From: Deltaproteobacteria bacterium UBA1386
GTDB lineage: Bacteria > Desulfobacterota > Syntrophorhabdia > Syntrophorhabdales > Syntrophorhabdaceae
Length of the DNA: 31,529 nt
NCBI GenBank assembly: GCA_002305765.1
Contig: DBQU01000070.1
Coordinates: 1-31,529 of the forward strand
Reading direction: 5' to 3'
How positions within the stretch are numbered: position 1 is the stretch's first letter; each line of letters starts with the position of its first letter. Below, piece by piece: positions 1-7,686 of this stretch. The notes beneath the pieces are model-generated. The model was not told the origin of the DNA. It was given only the letters and a program-made list of their open reading frames with translations, and did not search any database. The position numbers and the translations under genes were made by a program.

Positions 1-100
1 TAAACGCTTTTAGTGACACGTGCATGTCGACCGACCAGCGCACGTGAACAGCGCATTCAATTCCATCTGACGAACCGCCTTTTCTGAGTTCTGCCTTATA

Positions 101-124
101 CTCATGAACTTTTGAACCCTTGAA
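101..124. repeat. Degenerate 8-bp tandem repeat, 3 units
   Basis: Three consecutive 8-mers read CTCATGAA, CTTTTGAA and CCCTTGAA. Each differs by one base from CTCTTGAA, the complement of the TTCAAGAG unit in the array at 6425-6463. The array begins 6 nt beyond the stop codon of the response regulator, which ends at 131 on the minus strand. No other feature is visible in 1-130. Confidence 0.6.
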
Positions 125-130
125 CCTTCT

Positions 131-1534
131 TTACGATGGGACCGTTTGTCTTGTGAGATTGTATTTCTTCAGAAGCGCGTAGAGACGGGGGCGCGATAAT
201 CCCGAAAGCCGGCAGATCTCCCTGAGCCTGCCTTCGGAGATCTTGATCACCCGTTCAAGATACTTTTTCTCAGCGGCAGCGATCGCTTCCTCACGGTATG
301 TCCTGAGAACTGGAACGGGTTCCGCGGTTTCGCGATGGGGTTCGGAGCCGGAGCCCATGTCGAGTTCGGATCTTTTGATCCTGATCCGTATCTCGGCAGG
401 CAGGTGTTTCGGGTAGAGCGTAGGCTGGTGAAACGCCTCCGAAATAGCCCTTTCCAACGTGCTGATGAACTCCCTGACGTTACCCGGCCAGTCATGCGCC
501 TCGAGGGCCGCAAGGAATTCCGGTGAAAAACCCTTGTTGCCCACCCCGTATTGCTCACACAGACGGGCGACGTAGTGCACGAGAAGTTCCCTTATATCTT
601 CGGGGTGCTCGCGCAGCGGCGGCAGATCGATCTGCAGTGTACGTATCCGAAAAAGGAGGTCCTCCCGGAACTGCCCCTCTTCGACCATCCTGTCCAAATT
701 CCTGTTCGTGGCCGAGATCAGCCTGAAGTCGCTCGTGATCTCCGTGTCGGAGCCTATGGGGCGAAAGCTCCGCATCTGCAGGACCCTGAGGAAACTCTTC
801 TGGATGGAAAGGGGAAGCTCCCCGATCTCATCAAGAAACAGCGTGCCCCCGTGGGCCTGTCTGATGAGGCCATCCCGCGCTCTATCCGCTCCCGTGAAGG
901 AGCCCTTTTTGTGACCGAAGAGCGTGCTTTCCACGAGGTTTTGCGGAAGAGACGCGCAATCCACAACGACAAAGCTCTTATTGGACCGGGGGCCGTTGTT
1001 GTGGATGGATAAGGCAAAAAGTTCCTTCCCCGTGCCCGTTTCACCGGTGATGAGGACGTTCGCCTCACCCCGGGCCGCCTTGGCGACAAGGTTCAGACAG
1101 GCACCGACCAGCGGGCTCTTCCCGATGATACCGTCCATTTTGAGGGCGGCGGGAAGACCCTGGTATCCCTTTTCCTTCCTGTACTGCAGGGCCCTGAGCA
1201 GCGCGAGCTGCATTTGCTTGATGGACGACGGTTTTCTTATGTAATCCCATACCCCGCTCTTCAGGGCAAGCTCAGCAGCTCCTGAATCTTCGAAACCCGT
1301 TATAATGATGATCTCCGGTGATGAGGGGGTGTTCCTGATGTCCTGCAGGATCTCGAGGCCGTTCCCGTCGGGTAGATGAATATCGAGAAAGACCACCTCG
1401 CAGGCTCCCCTGAGGACCTTCATGCCTTCCTTTATGGTCGCCACCGCCACGGCATCGTGCCCGGCCCGCTTGACCATGATGGAAAGCAGCGCGGAGAAGT
1501 TCTCGTCATCGTCTACGATCAGAACCCGAGCCAT
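131..1534 (-). CDS. Sigma-54-dependent response regulator (NtrC family)
   Basis: This 467-residue cytoplasmic regulator should activate sigma-54 promoters after phosphorylation by a histidine kinase that is not encoded in this window. The receiver domain (residues 1-120) has the acidic pocket D8-D10, the phospho-acceptor D51, T79 and K101. The AAA+ domain (about 133-370) has Walker A GETGTGKE (164-171) and Walker B LFLDEIGE (232-239). The sigma-54 contact loop reads GSFTGA (211-216) instead of the usual GAFTGA. The C-terminus has a Fis-type helix-turn-helix (about 425-460) ending in SRPRLYALLKKY. The ATG at 1534 is preceded by GGGAGG at 9-nt spacing. The order and length are normal for the family. 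Target genes cannot be told from the sequence. Confidence 0.95.
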   Translation of the reverse strand: MARVLIVDDDENFSALLSIMVKRAGHDAVAVATIKEGMKVLRGACEVVFLDIHLPDGNGLEILQDIRNTPSSPEIIIITGFEDSGAAELALKSGVWDYIRKPSSIKQMQLALLRALQYRKEKGYQGLPAALKMDGIIGKSPLVGACLNLVAKAARGEANVLITGETGTGKELFALSIHNNGPRSNKSFVVVDCASLPQNLVESTLFGHKKGSFTGADRARDGLIRQAHGGTLFLDEIGELPLSIQKSFLRVLQMRSFRPIGSDTEITSDFRLISATNRNLDRMVEEGQFREDLLFRIRTLQIDLPPLREHPEDIRELLVHYVARLCEQYGVGNKGFSPEFLAALEAHDWPGNVREFISTLERAISEAFHQPTLYPKHLPAEIRIRIKRSELDMGSGSEPHRETAEPVPVLRTYREEAIAAAEKKYLERVIKISEGRLREICRLSGLSRPRLYALLKKYNLTRQTVPS

Positions 1535-1925
1535 CGCCCGTCGCCTCCCGGTGAAGCAGGCTTCTGCCGCAAGCCTTACCGGTTCACGAATGTGATGCTT
1601 CGTCTGACGCAGACCTGTGATCTACAGCAGAACTCCCGACATGAGTCCGAGCGGGAACTGCCATCCTTCCCCTTATCTCTCCGTATTCATCGAGAGGCCG
1701 GCGTTCATCCGTGGCCGGCCTTTCAGGGGTCTTCCGTCTGCGTCCCCCGGTAACCTGCAGCACCCCTTACGCCGAAAACTGCGCCCTCAGGCGCTCTCCA
1801 TCCTACAATTAAACGATATCAAAAGCCCTTCACTTTTGTCAACCTCCCCCTTCCCGAAGCGCGGGCCGAACACCCGCCACGCTCTCTCTTGGGTTTCCCA
1901 TGTTCTGAGACAAGCGATGACCTTT
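1535..1925. other. Intergenic region with no credible gene
   Basis: This 391-bp gap lies between two minus-strand genes. It should hold the promoter of the response regulator and the 3' end of the alcohol dehydrogenase transcript. Frames that stay open across it lack ribosome binding sites and any recognisable family. The only clear structure is the hairpin at 1695-1721. I could not find a convincing sigma-70 or sigma-54 promoter. Confidence 0.5.
1695..1721. terminator. GC-rich hairpin, possible terminator
   Basis: AGGCCGGC (1695-1702) and GCCGGCCT (1714-1721) form a perfect 8-bp stem with an 11-nt loop. It is followed by only a short T run on the plus strand and none on the minus strand. 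A role as terminator of the alcohol dehydrogenase transcript is therefore weak, and it could equally be an extragenic palindrome. Confidence 0.35.
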
Positions 1926-2954
1926 TCAGACAATACTGAGGACTTTGGCGCCCCGTATCTTTCTTTCCTTGAGTTCAAGAAGCGCCCTGTTCGCCTCATC
2001 GAGAGAGAAGATCTCCACCTCGGGCCGGATGGGTATGGATGCCGCCAGTTCAAGGAATTCCCGGACGTCGCGGGAAGCCACGTTGGCGACGCTCTTTATC
2101 TCTTTTTCGAGCCAGAGGTGCTCCGGATAGGAGAGCGCGAGGAGCTCTTCCTTGTCGATCTCCTCCTTTCGTATAGCGTTGATGACGAGACGCCCTCCCC
2201 GTTCCAGGTTTCCGAGCGCGTGCACCACGGTACCCCAGACAGGGGTGGTGTCGATGGCGCGATGCAGTTTCTCCGGTGAGCTGTCCGCGGTATCGCCCGC
2301 CCAGGCGGCACCCAGCTCCCGGGAAAAATCCCTCTCCCCGGCACTGCGGGCAAAGACAAATATCTTCGACGAAGGATACATGTGGCGCACCATCTGTATC
2401 ACAAGGTGCGCCGAAGCACCGAAACCGACAAGGCCGATGTTCTCGCCATCGCGCATCCCCGTCAGGCGAAGCGACCTGTACCCTATCGTCCCGGCACACA
2501 AGAGCGGGGCGGCCTCGAGGTCGCTGAAGGTATCGGGCACCTTGAACGCGAAAGCCTCGGGAACCACCATGTACTCGGCGTACCCGCCATCGGCGTCCCT
2601 GCCGGTGGCCACAAACTCCGCGCAAAGGTTCTCGTCACCATCGCGGCAGAATCCACAGGTCCCGCAGGACGAGTAGATCCAGGCAACTCCCACCCTGTCA
2701 CCCTTTTGCAGGTGCCCCGTGCCGGGACCGCACTTCTCCACCGATCCGATGACCTGGTGTCCGGGAACGACGGGAAACCTGGGAGGAGGTGTCCTGCCTT
2801 CGATCTCATCGAGTTCCGTGTGACAGACACCACAGGCGCGAACGCTGACCAGGACCTCACCGCCCGCCGGCTCGGGGACAGGCATGTCCACGAGCCTCAA
2901 TGGCTCCCTCTCGGTCTTCAGGTCGCATATCTTCTCCAACACCATCGCTTTCAC
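1926..2954 (-). CDS. Zinc-dependent alcohol dehydrogenase (medium-chain)
   Basis: A 342-residue MDR-superfamily oxidoreductase, probably interconverting an alcohol and an aldehyde with NAD(P)H. The catalytic zinc ligands should be C44 (in CGVCHTEL), H66 (in PGHQ) and C153 (in LLCAGT). The structural zinc site is C97, C100, C103 and C111. The Rossmann region reads GLVGFGASAHL around 174-184, typical of the subfamily often annotated as zinc-binding alcohol dehydrogenase family protein. The start is a GTG at 2954 with AGGAGAG 7 nt upstream; the in-frame ATG at 2945 has a poorer site. The FKBP gene ends 57 bp upstream on the same strand, so the two are probably co-transcribed. The substrate is unknown. 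Confidence 0.92.
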   Translation of the reverse strand: MKAMVLEKICDLKTEREPLRLVDMPVPEPAGGEVLVSVRACGVCHTELDEIEGRTPPPRFPVVPGHQVIGSVEKCGPGTGHLQKGDRVGVAWIYSSCGTCGFCRDGDENLCAEFVATGRDADGGYAEYMVVPEAFAFKVPDTFSDLEAAPLLCAGTIGYRSLRLTGMRDGENIGLVGFGASAHLVIQMVRHMYPSSKIFVFARSAGERDFSRELGAAWAGDTADSSPEKLHRAIDTTPVWGTVVHALGNLERGGRLVINAIRKEEIDKEELLALSYPEHLWLEKEIKSVANVASRDVREFLELAASIPIRPEVEIFSLDEANRALLELKERKIRGAKVLSIV

Positions 2955-3011
2955 GGCTACCCTCTCCTTGCAGCTTGTGCCTTTTTCTGTGGCCTGTGAC
3001 GTGCGACGGTC

Positions 3012-3710
3012 TTATCTCACCGCCAGAAGTTCGAGGTCGCAGATGATGACGGCGTTGGGGCCTATCATCATGCCGGCGCCGACCTCTCCGTATGCCAGAT
3101 CCGGAGGGATATAGAGACGCCATATGGAGCCCACGGGCATCTTTGTCAACGCTTCGGTCCATCCCTTGATCGCCTTGCTCACCGCGATCTCCGCCGGCTT
3201 GTTGTTCCAGTAGGAACTCTCGAACTCGGTTCCGTCGACGAGCCTGGCCTTGTAATGGATGGTTACGAGGTCGCTCATCTTCGGCACGGGGCCCTTGCCT
3301 TCCCTCAAGACAAAGTACTGCAGGCCGCTCCCAAGGGTCACCACGCTCTTACGCTGCTGGTTCTCCTTGAGGAATGCCTCCCCTTCCCGTTTGTTCTTGT
3401 CGCCCAGCCTCTTGATGAGGTCCTTCTCGTATTCGTCGAGGGTCGACTTCACTTCCTGATCCGACATGGAAAGCTGCCCCCGAACGGTATCCCGTATCCC
3501 GCGAACGATCATGTCAGGATCGATATCTATTCCAAGATTCTTCATGTTGCGACCGATGCTCACGCCAAGCGCGTATCCGGTCTTTTCCCTCGTAAGTGCC
3601 GGTCCGCCCTTGCTTTGCGCCAGAACGGGCACCGCAGTCGTCACAGAGAGCATCAGAAACATCGCGACAAACGCCAAAACGCAGGATCTCTTCAGGGAAA
3701 CAAAATTCAC
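3012..3710 (-). CDS. Exported FKBP-type peptidyl-prolyl isomerase
   Basis: A periplasmic prolyl isomerase and folding helper of the FkpA/Mip type, 232 residues from the GTG at 3710. The N-terminal signal peptide runs through a hydrophobic stretch to VPVLAQ, with likely cleavage after Ala. A helical, charged dimerisation region follows, with the family motif YALGVSIGRNMK. The C-terminal FKBP domain contains VTIHYKARLVDGTEFESS, the GWTEAL segment and the IPPDLAYGE loop. An ATG at 3761 would give a longer product, but GTG 3710 has AGGAGG at 5-nt spacing, and the predicted -10 box at 3762-3767 abuts the upstream ATG. That makes the upstream start untenable if the promoter is real. It lies just upstream of the alcohol dehydrogenase. 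Confidence 0.92.
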   Translation of the reverse strand: MNFVSLKRSCVLAFVAMFLMLSVTTAVPVLAQSKGGPALTREKTGYALGVSIGRNMKNLGIDIDPDMIVRGIRDTVRGQLSMSDQEVKSTLDEYEKDLIKRLGDKNKREGEAFLKENQQRKSVVTLGSGLQYFVLREGKGPVPKMSDLVTIHYKARLVDGTEFESSYWNNKPAEIAVSKAIKGWTEALTKMPVGSIWRLYIPPDLAYGEVGAGMMIGPNAVIICDLELLAVR

Positions 3711-3761
3711 CCCTTCCTCCTTTCCGTCCGCACACGGCCTGTGGGTTTTTACATGTTTCAT

Positions 3762-3790
3762 ATGTTATTCCATGGCCTTAGAATTGTCAA
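3762..3790 (-). promoter_or_regulatory. Sigma-70-like promoter for FKBP-adh
   Basis: On the minus strand, TTGACA (3790-3785) and TAACAT (3767-3762) are separated by exactly 17 bp. This puts the transcription start near 3755, about 45 nt before the GTG at 3710. The same TTGTCAA core read on the plus strand could serve as a -35 for the divergent S1 gene, but no good -10 follows. Confidence 0.55.
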
Positions 3791-3886
3791 ATTCCCGATT
3801 AATGAGAACTATAGCTTTACATAACACTTCAGAAATTGTACATTACTGGAACAAAAAATTTTTTAACAACTTCAGGAGATCGGACG

Positions 3887-5365
3887 ATGTCAGACGAACA
3901 GATCAGCAACCAGGAAAATATTGAAGAAAGGAGCGCAACAGAAAGCGGACACGAAGAAGATTTTGCACAGCTTTTCGAACAGAGCACGCAGTCGGTCAAG
4001 AGACTCGAACCGGGACAGAGGGTGACCACACGGGTCGCCGGCATTTCGGGCGATTTTGTCTATATCGACCTCGGCGGCAAGAGCGAGGGCGTCATCGACA
4101 AGAAAGAGTTTCTCAACGAGGAAGGCGCGGTCACCGTTCAGGATGGCGACGAGATCGAGGCCTACTTCGTGACCGTTGAAAATGGAGCGAGAAAGTTCAC
4201 CACCTTGATCCACAGCTTCCCGAGCATCACCCTCCAGAGCATCAAGAACGCCTTCGACGCCGACATCCCCGTCACGGGAAAGGTGGCGTCGGAACTCAAG
4301 GGCGGCTACGAGATCCGCGTCGGCAAGGTGCGCTGTTTCTGCCCGTACTCGCAGATGGACCTCAAGGGGAGCAGGGATGCCGGAACCTACATCGGCGAGA
4401 CATTTCCCTTCAAGGTGCTTGAGTATAAGGAACGGGGCCGGAATATCATTCTTTCCCGCCGTGCCCTGCTGGAGAAGGAACTGGAAAAGGAGAAGGAAAA
4501 GCTCAAGGAGACCCTCGCCGCAGGGATGGACATCGCGGGCAAAGTGCGGTCGATCCAGAGATTCGGCGTCTTTGTCGACATCGGTGGCATCGACGGTCTC
4601 ATTCCACTGAGCGAACTCTCATGGATCAAAGGATCGAAACCGGGAGACCTCGTCAGTATAGGCGACGAGGTGAAGACGAGGATACTCGAGATCGACTGGG
4701 CCAGAGACAGGATAACATTGAGTCTCAAGGCGGTCCTTCCCGATCCCTTCCTGTCCGTTCCTGAGAAATACCCCGTGGACTCCACGGTCCAAGGGGTGGT
4801 TGTCCGTCTTGAGAGTTTCGGCGCCTTCGTCAACCTCGAACCCGGCATAGACGGGCTCATCCCCATTTCAAAGCTCGGGGCAGGCAGAAGGATCAACCAT
4901 CCCAAGGAAGTGCTCGAACCCGGCCAGCAGGTCGAGGCCAGGGTCGTGGATATCAGCACTGAAAAGAGAAGACTCACCCTCTCAATGGAGCGCAAGATCG
5001 TTGTGGAAGCCGTGGACCTGCCCGCGGTCGGCACACTCCTCGAGACGAAGGTGGAACGTGTCATCTCATCGGGCATCATCGTACGGATCAAGGAAGGATT
5101 GACGGGCTTTATTCCCAACGTCGAGATGGGTACCCTGAAAGGCACCAACCACAGCAAGATGTTCCCCGTGGGATCTCCCATGCAGGCGGTGGTGGTCGCC
5201 ACCGACCCCTCCCGCGGCCGCGTCAGTCTGTCCAGGACCAAGGTCGATGAGAAAATAGAGCTCGACAGCTACGCCCAGTACAGGGACAAGGTGAGGGAAG
5301 AAGAGCGGTCCGATGAGAAATTGGGCAGCCTCGGTGAGCTTTTGAGGAACAAACTCGGACTGTAA
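3887..5365 (+). CDS. S1-domain RNA-binding protein (ribosomal protein S1-like)
   Basis: A 492-residue protein made almost wholly of five S1 (OB-fold) RNA-binding domains at about 43-109, 127-192, 214-281, 298-367 and 382-451. Domains 3 and 4 are the most canonical (FGVFVDIGGIDGLIPLSEL and FGAFVNLEPGIDGLIPISKL). Residues 1-40 are acidic and low-complexity, and a charged helix precedes domain 3. The usual six-domain bacterial S1 is about 550-580 residues, so this is a short form or a paralogue. It may act in translation initiation or RNA metabolism. The ATG at 3887 has AGGAG 8 nt upstream; an upstream in-frame ATG at 3836 has no ribosome site. A TM protein follows 36 bp after the stop. Confidence 0.9.
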   Translation: MSDEQISNQENIEERSATESGHEEDFAQLFEQSTQSVKRLEPGQRVTTRVAGISGDFVYIDLGGKSEGVIDKKEFLNEEGAVTVQDGDEIEAYFVTVENGARKFTTLIHSFPSITLQSIKNAFDADIPVTGKVASELKGGYEIRVGKVRCFCPYSQMDLKGSRDAGTYIGETFPFKVLEYKERGRNIILSRRALLEKELEKEKEKLKETLAAGMDIAGKVRSIQRFGVFVDIGGIDGLIPLSELSWIKGSKPGDLVSIGDEVKTRILEIDWARDRITLSLKAVLPDPFLSVPEKYPVDSTVQGVVVRLESFGAFVNLEPGIDGLIPISKLGAGRRINHPKEVLEPGQQVEARVVDISTEKRRLTLSMERKIVVEAVDLPAVGTLLETKVERVISSGIIVRIKEGLTGFIPNVEMGTLKGTNHSKMFPVGSPMQAVVVATDPSRGRVSLSRTKVDEKIELDSYAQYRDKVREEERSDEKLGSLGELLRNKLGL

Positions 5366-5401
5366 CGACGATCACCCTGAGGGGAGGAGGTCGCCAGATC
5401 G

Positions 5402-5848
5402 ATGACAGGCTGGCTCGGAAATGAACGGGGAGGGGCAGCGCGATGGGTCTTCATTATCATCATCATCGCGGCCGCCGTATTCGGCTACCAGTACCTCAAG
5501 AAGACCCCCCGGTATGCCCTGATCCAATTCAAGAGGGCCATCCTCTTCAGCAGTGCCGAAACGGCCCAGAGATACGCCCATTTCGACAGCATCGTCCGGT
5601 CATTGCCCGAAAGCGAGACCCGTGGGCAGTCTGACGAAACGGTAAGGAAACGCCTCCTCTATGAGATAGACTCCCCCCACGAGAAAACCTATTTCGCGAA
5701 GGTGAAGGGGTGGTCCGTCATGCGGTGCCCTATCACCGTCACGGCCGATCAGACCTCAGCGACGGCACAGCCGACGGAAAACACTTCCGTTACCCTCCAG
5801 AGACTGGACAACGAGCAATGGGTCATAGTCGCGATCGAGACACAATAG
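5402..5848 (+). CDS. Small single-TM protein, DUF2939-like
   Basis: A 148-residue protein of unknown function. Residues about 14-29 form one hydrophobic segment (WVFIIIIIAAAVFGY). The rest is predicted to be outside the membrane, beginning TPRYALIQFKRAI. The same pattern (TPHYSLYMLKKAI) occurs at the same place in the next gene, so the two are tandem paralogues. The layout of a membrane anchor, a YALxxxKxAI helix and a C-terminal beta-rich part ending in a WVIVAIE strand resembles DUF2939 proteins. GGAGGAGGT lies 10 nt before the ATG. It sits between the S1 gene and its paralogue and probably belongs to their transcript. Confidence 0.75.
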   Translation: MTGWLGNERGGAARWVFIIIIIAAAVFGYQYLKKTPRYALIQFKRAILFSSAETAQRYAHFDSIVRSLPESETRGQSDETVRKRLLYEIDSPHEKTYFAKVKGWSVMRCPITVTADQTSATAQPTENTSVTLQRLDNEQWVIVAIETQ

Positions 5849-5863
5849 GCATCCGGGCGCCTC

Positions 5864-6418
5864 ATGAAAAAGAATGAACAGGTATGCATAAAGTGGCCGA
5901 TCCTTATCGGCTCCGCCTGTGCCGCCCTCATACTCCTCGCCGTCTTTGCCTTTCTGTACGCCAGGACCACTCCCCACTACAGCCTGTACATGCTGAAGAA
6001 AGCCATAGTGAACCGCGACGCCGGCCAAGTCCTCCGGTACCTCGACACCGACAGCATTCTCGATAACATGGCAAAGGACGTGTTCGCGCGCATGGACAAG
6101 AAGGAACCCCCGCGCAACAAGTTCGAGCAGCACATGCGAGCCGCGGGGAAGGACGTCGCCGCCCAGTTGCTGCCCCAGCTCAAGGCCCAGATGGGCGAAT
6201 CCATAACGAACCTGCTCCTTTCCTACAACGACGAGCAGCTCTTCGGCAACCTCCGCAGGGCCACCGTCTTTGCTCTGACCGTCACAACCCACGGCAACAC
6301 CGCCGATGTCCGCCAGCGCGGCAAGGACAGGATAAGCTTCACAATGGCCAAATCCCCCGAAGGCCACTGGCGCATAACCTCCTTCAACCCCGAAGAACTA
6401 AAGCTGCTGGGGAATTAA
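5864..6418 (+). CDS. Single-TM protein, DUF2939-like paralogue
   Basis: A 184-residue protein with one N-terminal membrane segment (about residues 12-32, PILIGSACAALILLAVFAFL) and then the TPHYSLYMLKKAIVNRD segment shared with the preceding gene. The central part is helical. The C-terminus has strands ending in GHWRITSFNPEEL, a pattern common to DUF2939 or DUF4878-like lipid-side domains. There is no clear ribosome site before the ATG at 5864, which lies 15 nt after the previous stop, so translation is probably coupled. It is the last gene before the tandem repeat and bidirectional terminator. The function is not known. Confidence 0.75.
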   Translation: MKKNEQVCIKWPILIGSACAALILLAVFAFLYARTTPHYSLYMLKKAIVNRDAGQVLRYLDTDSILDNMAKDVFARMDKKEPPRNKFEQHMRAAGKDVAAQLLPQLKAQMGESITNLLLSYNDEQLFGNLRRATVFALTVTTHGNTADVRQRGKDRISFTMAKSPEGHWRITSFNPEELKLLGN

Positions 6419-6424
6419 CGGCAG

Positions 6425-6463
6425 TTCAAGAGTTCAAGAGTTCAAGAGTTCAAGAGTTCAAGA
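6425..6463. repeat. 8-bp tandem repeat TTCAAGAG
   Basis: Four perfect copies of TTCAAGAG followed by TTCAAGA, beginning exactly 6 nt after the TAA stop of the preceding gene. The 8-bp period is not coding. A degenerate array of the same unit follows the response regulator stop at 101-124, in the same orientation relative to its gene. Confidence 0.9.
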
Positions 6464-6650
6464 AAAAACATCCCGAGAAGAGATCCGTTGTCAACTGCAC
6501 TGTTTAGCAAGAACATTTGAGGATCGAGGCTTGGAGATCGAAAAAGACTACACCTGCCGGAAGCCTTGACATTCTCTATTGGGCTAATGGCCTGGCATGA
6601 CAAATCTTGAGGCACGAGAATGCCGCCAGCTCTGATGGCACCCAAAAGGA

Positions 6651-6683
6651 ACGACCTCCCGGAAAGGGAGGTCGTCAGGTTTT
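6651..6683. terminator. Bidirectional intrinsic terminator
   Basis: ACGACCTCCC (6651-6660) and GGGAGGTCGT (6666-6675) form a perfect 10-bp stem with loop GGAAA. TTTT follows at 6680-6683 on the plus strand. On the minus strand the stem is followed by TCC and TTTT. It lies between the convergent S1/TM-protein unit and the hdr-flx operon and should end both. Confidence 0.85.
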
Positions 6684-6749
6684 AGTCTTTGTCGTCCGTA
6701 CCAGTCTCGCTGGCCGGATGATTTTTGTCGGATAACGAGGCGACAAGGT

Positions 6750-6820
6750 GGCACAAACCGGAGGCGTACCTGACGGTACGTTGAGGATTGTGCCGCCGCA
6801 CGCAACGAAGTGCGCCGGCA
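6750..6820. repeat. Cluster of nested inverted repeats
   Basis: GGCACAA (6750-6756) pairs with TTGTGCC (6788-6794), enclosing the hairpin CGTACC-TGAC-GGTACG (6765-6780). A second stem, TGCCGCCGCAC (6791-6801) with GTGCGCCGGCA (6810-6820), has one mismatch in 11 bp and an 8-nt loop. The two share bases, so the structures are alternatives. The cluster lies just downstream of the flxA stop. It looks like a dispersed extragenic palindrome. The rest of 6419-6840 shows nothing else. Confidence 0.5.
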
Positions 6821-6840
6821 AAAGGCGTCCGGCCCTGCTC

Positions 6841-7680
6841 CTACTCGTCGCTCGGCAACTCCTTCAACTGCTTCAGCGAGAAGACAGGCCCGTCCTTACA
6901 GATGTACTTGTGGCCCAGGTTGCAGCGGCCGCACAGGCCGATCCCGCACTTCATCCTCGCTTCCAGGGTCGTGATGATGTTTTCCTCGGGGAACTTCAGT
7001 TCCGCGAGTCCCTCGAGAACGAACTTGATCATGATGGGAGGTCCGCAGGTGATGGCTATCGTGTCGTCGGCTTTCGGCGCCTCTTCCTTGAGGACAGTGG
7101 GCACGAAACCCGTTCTCTTCGTCCATCCGGGGAATTCATTATCTACGGTGAGGATGAGGTTCACGTCAGATCGTTCTTCCCATTCCTTCAATTCGTCCTT
7201 GTAGCACAGATCAGGGGGCGTCCTCGATCCATAGATAATGGTTATATCCTTGTAATCCGCCCTGTTATCGAGCATGTAAAGGATAAGGGTTCTCAGCGGG
7301 GCAAGCCCGATGCCGCCGCCGATGAAAAGGATGTTCTTACCCTTCATATCATTGTAGGGGAACCAGTTGCCGAGAGGCGCCCTTACGCCGATAACATCGC
7401 CTTCATAGATCCCGTGAAGTGCCGTTGTGACCTCTCCGGCTTTCATGACGCTGAACTGGAGGTACTCCATGCGCGTCGGCGGGGAATTGATAACGAAGGT
7501 GGATTCGCCGACACCGAAAACCGAAAGCTGTCCAACCTGGCCGGGCTCGAACGTGAAGTTCTTCATCTTCTCCGCGTCATTGAAAACGACCTGGAAGGAT
7601 TTGATGTTCGGCGTCTCTTCGATTACCTTCGTAACTGTCGCTAATTCAGGAAGGTATGGATTCTGATTCCCTGTCATCAC
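6841..7680 (-). CDS. flxA: FlxA-type FAD/NAD(P)-binding subunit with [2Fe-2S]
   Basis: This 279-residue subunit of the ferredoxin-NADP reductase fold resembles hydrogenase/sulfhydrogenase gamma, AsrB and PyrK. It is the likely NAD(P)H entry or exit point of the complex. The N-terminal FAD barrel is about 10-105 with TFVINSPP at 61-68. The nucleotide domain has GGGIGLAPLR (121-130) and CGPPIM (212-217). The C-terminal [2Fe-2S] ligands are C245, C250, C253 and C261. All expected motifs are intact. It is the last gene of the hdr-flx operon, starting 6 nt after the preceding stop. The naming follows the FlxABCD-HdrABC complex of Desulfovibrio; NADH versus NADPH preference cannot be read from the sequence. 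Confidence 0.85.
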   Translation of the reverse strand: MMTGNQNPYLPELATVTKVIEETPNIKSFQVVFNDAEKMKNFTFEPGQVGQLSVFGVGESTFVINSPPTRMEYLQFSVMKAGEVTTALHGIYEGDVIGVRAPLGNWFPYNDMKGKNILFIGGGIGLAPLRTLILYMLDNRADYKDITIIYGSRTPPDLCYKDELKEWEERSDVNLILTVDNEFPGWTKRTGFVPTVLKEEAPKADDTIAITCGPPIMIKFVLEGLAELKFPEENIITTLEARMKCGIGLCGRCNLGHKYICKDGPVFSLKQLKELPSDE

Positions 7681-7686
7681 GCACTC

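Noticed and set aside
3711..3761. Upstream ATG start for the FKBP gene
   Set aside because: It touches the predicted -10 box, gives a non-signal N-terminus, and the GTG at 3710 has a strong ribosome site.
6425..6463. CRISPR-like array
   Set aside because: The unit is only 8 bp with no spacers, and no cas genes are present.
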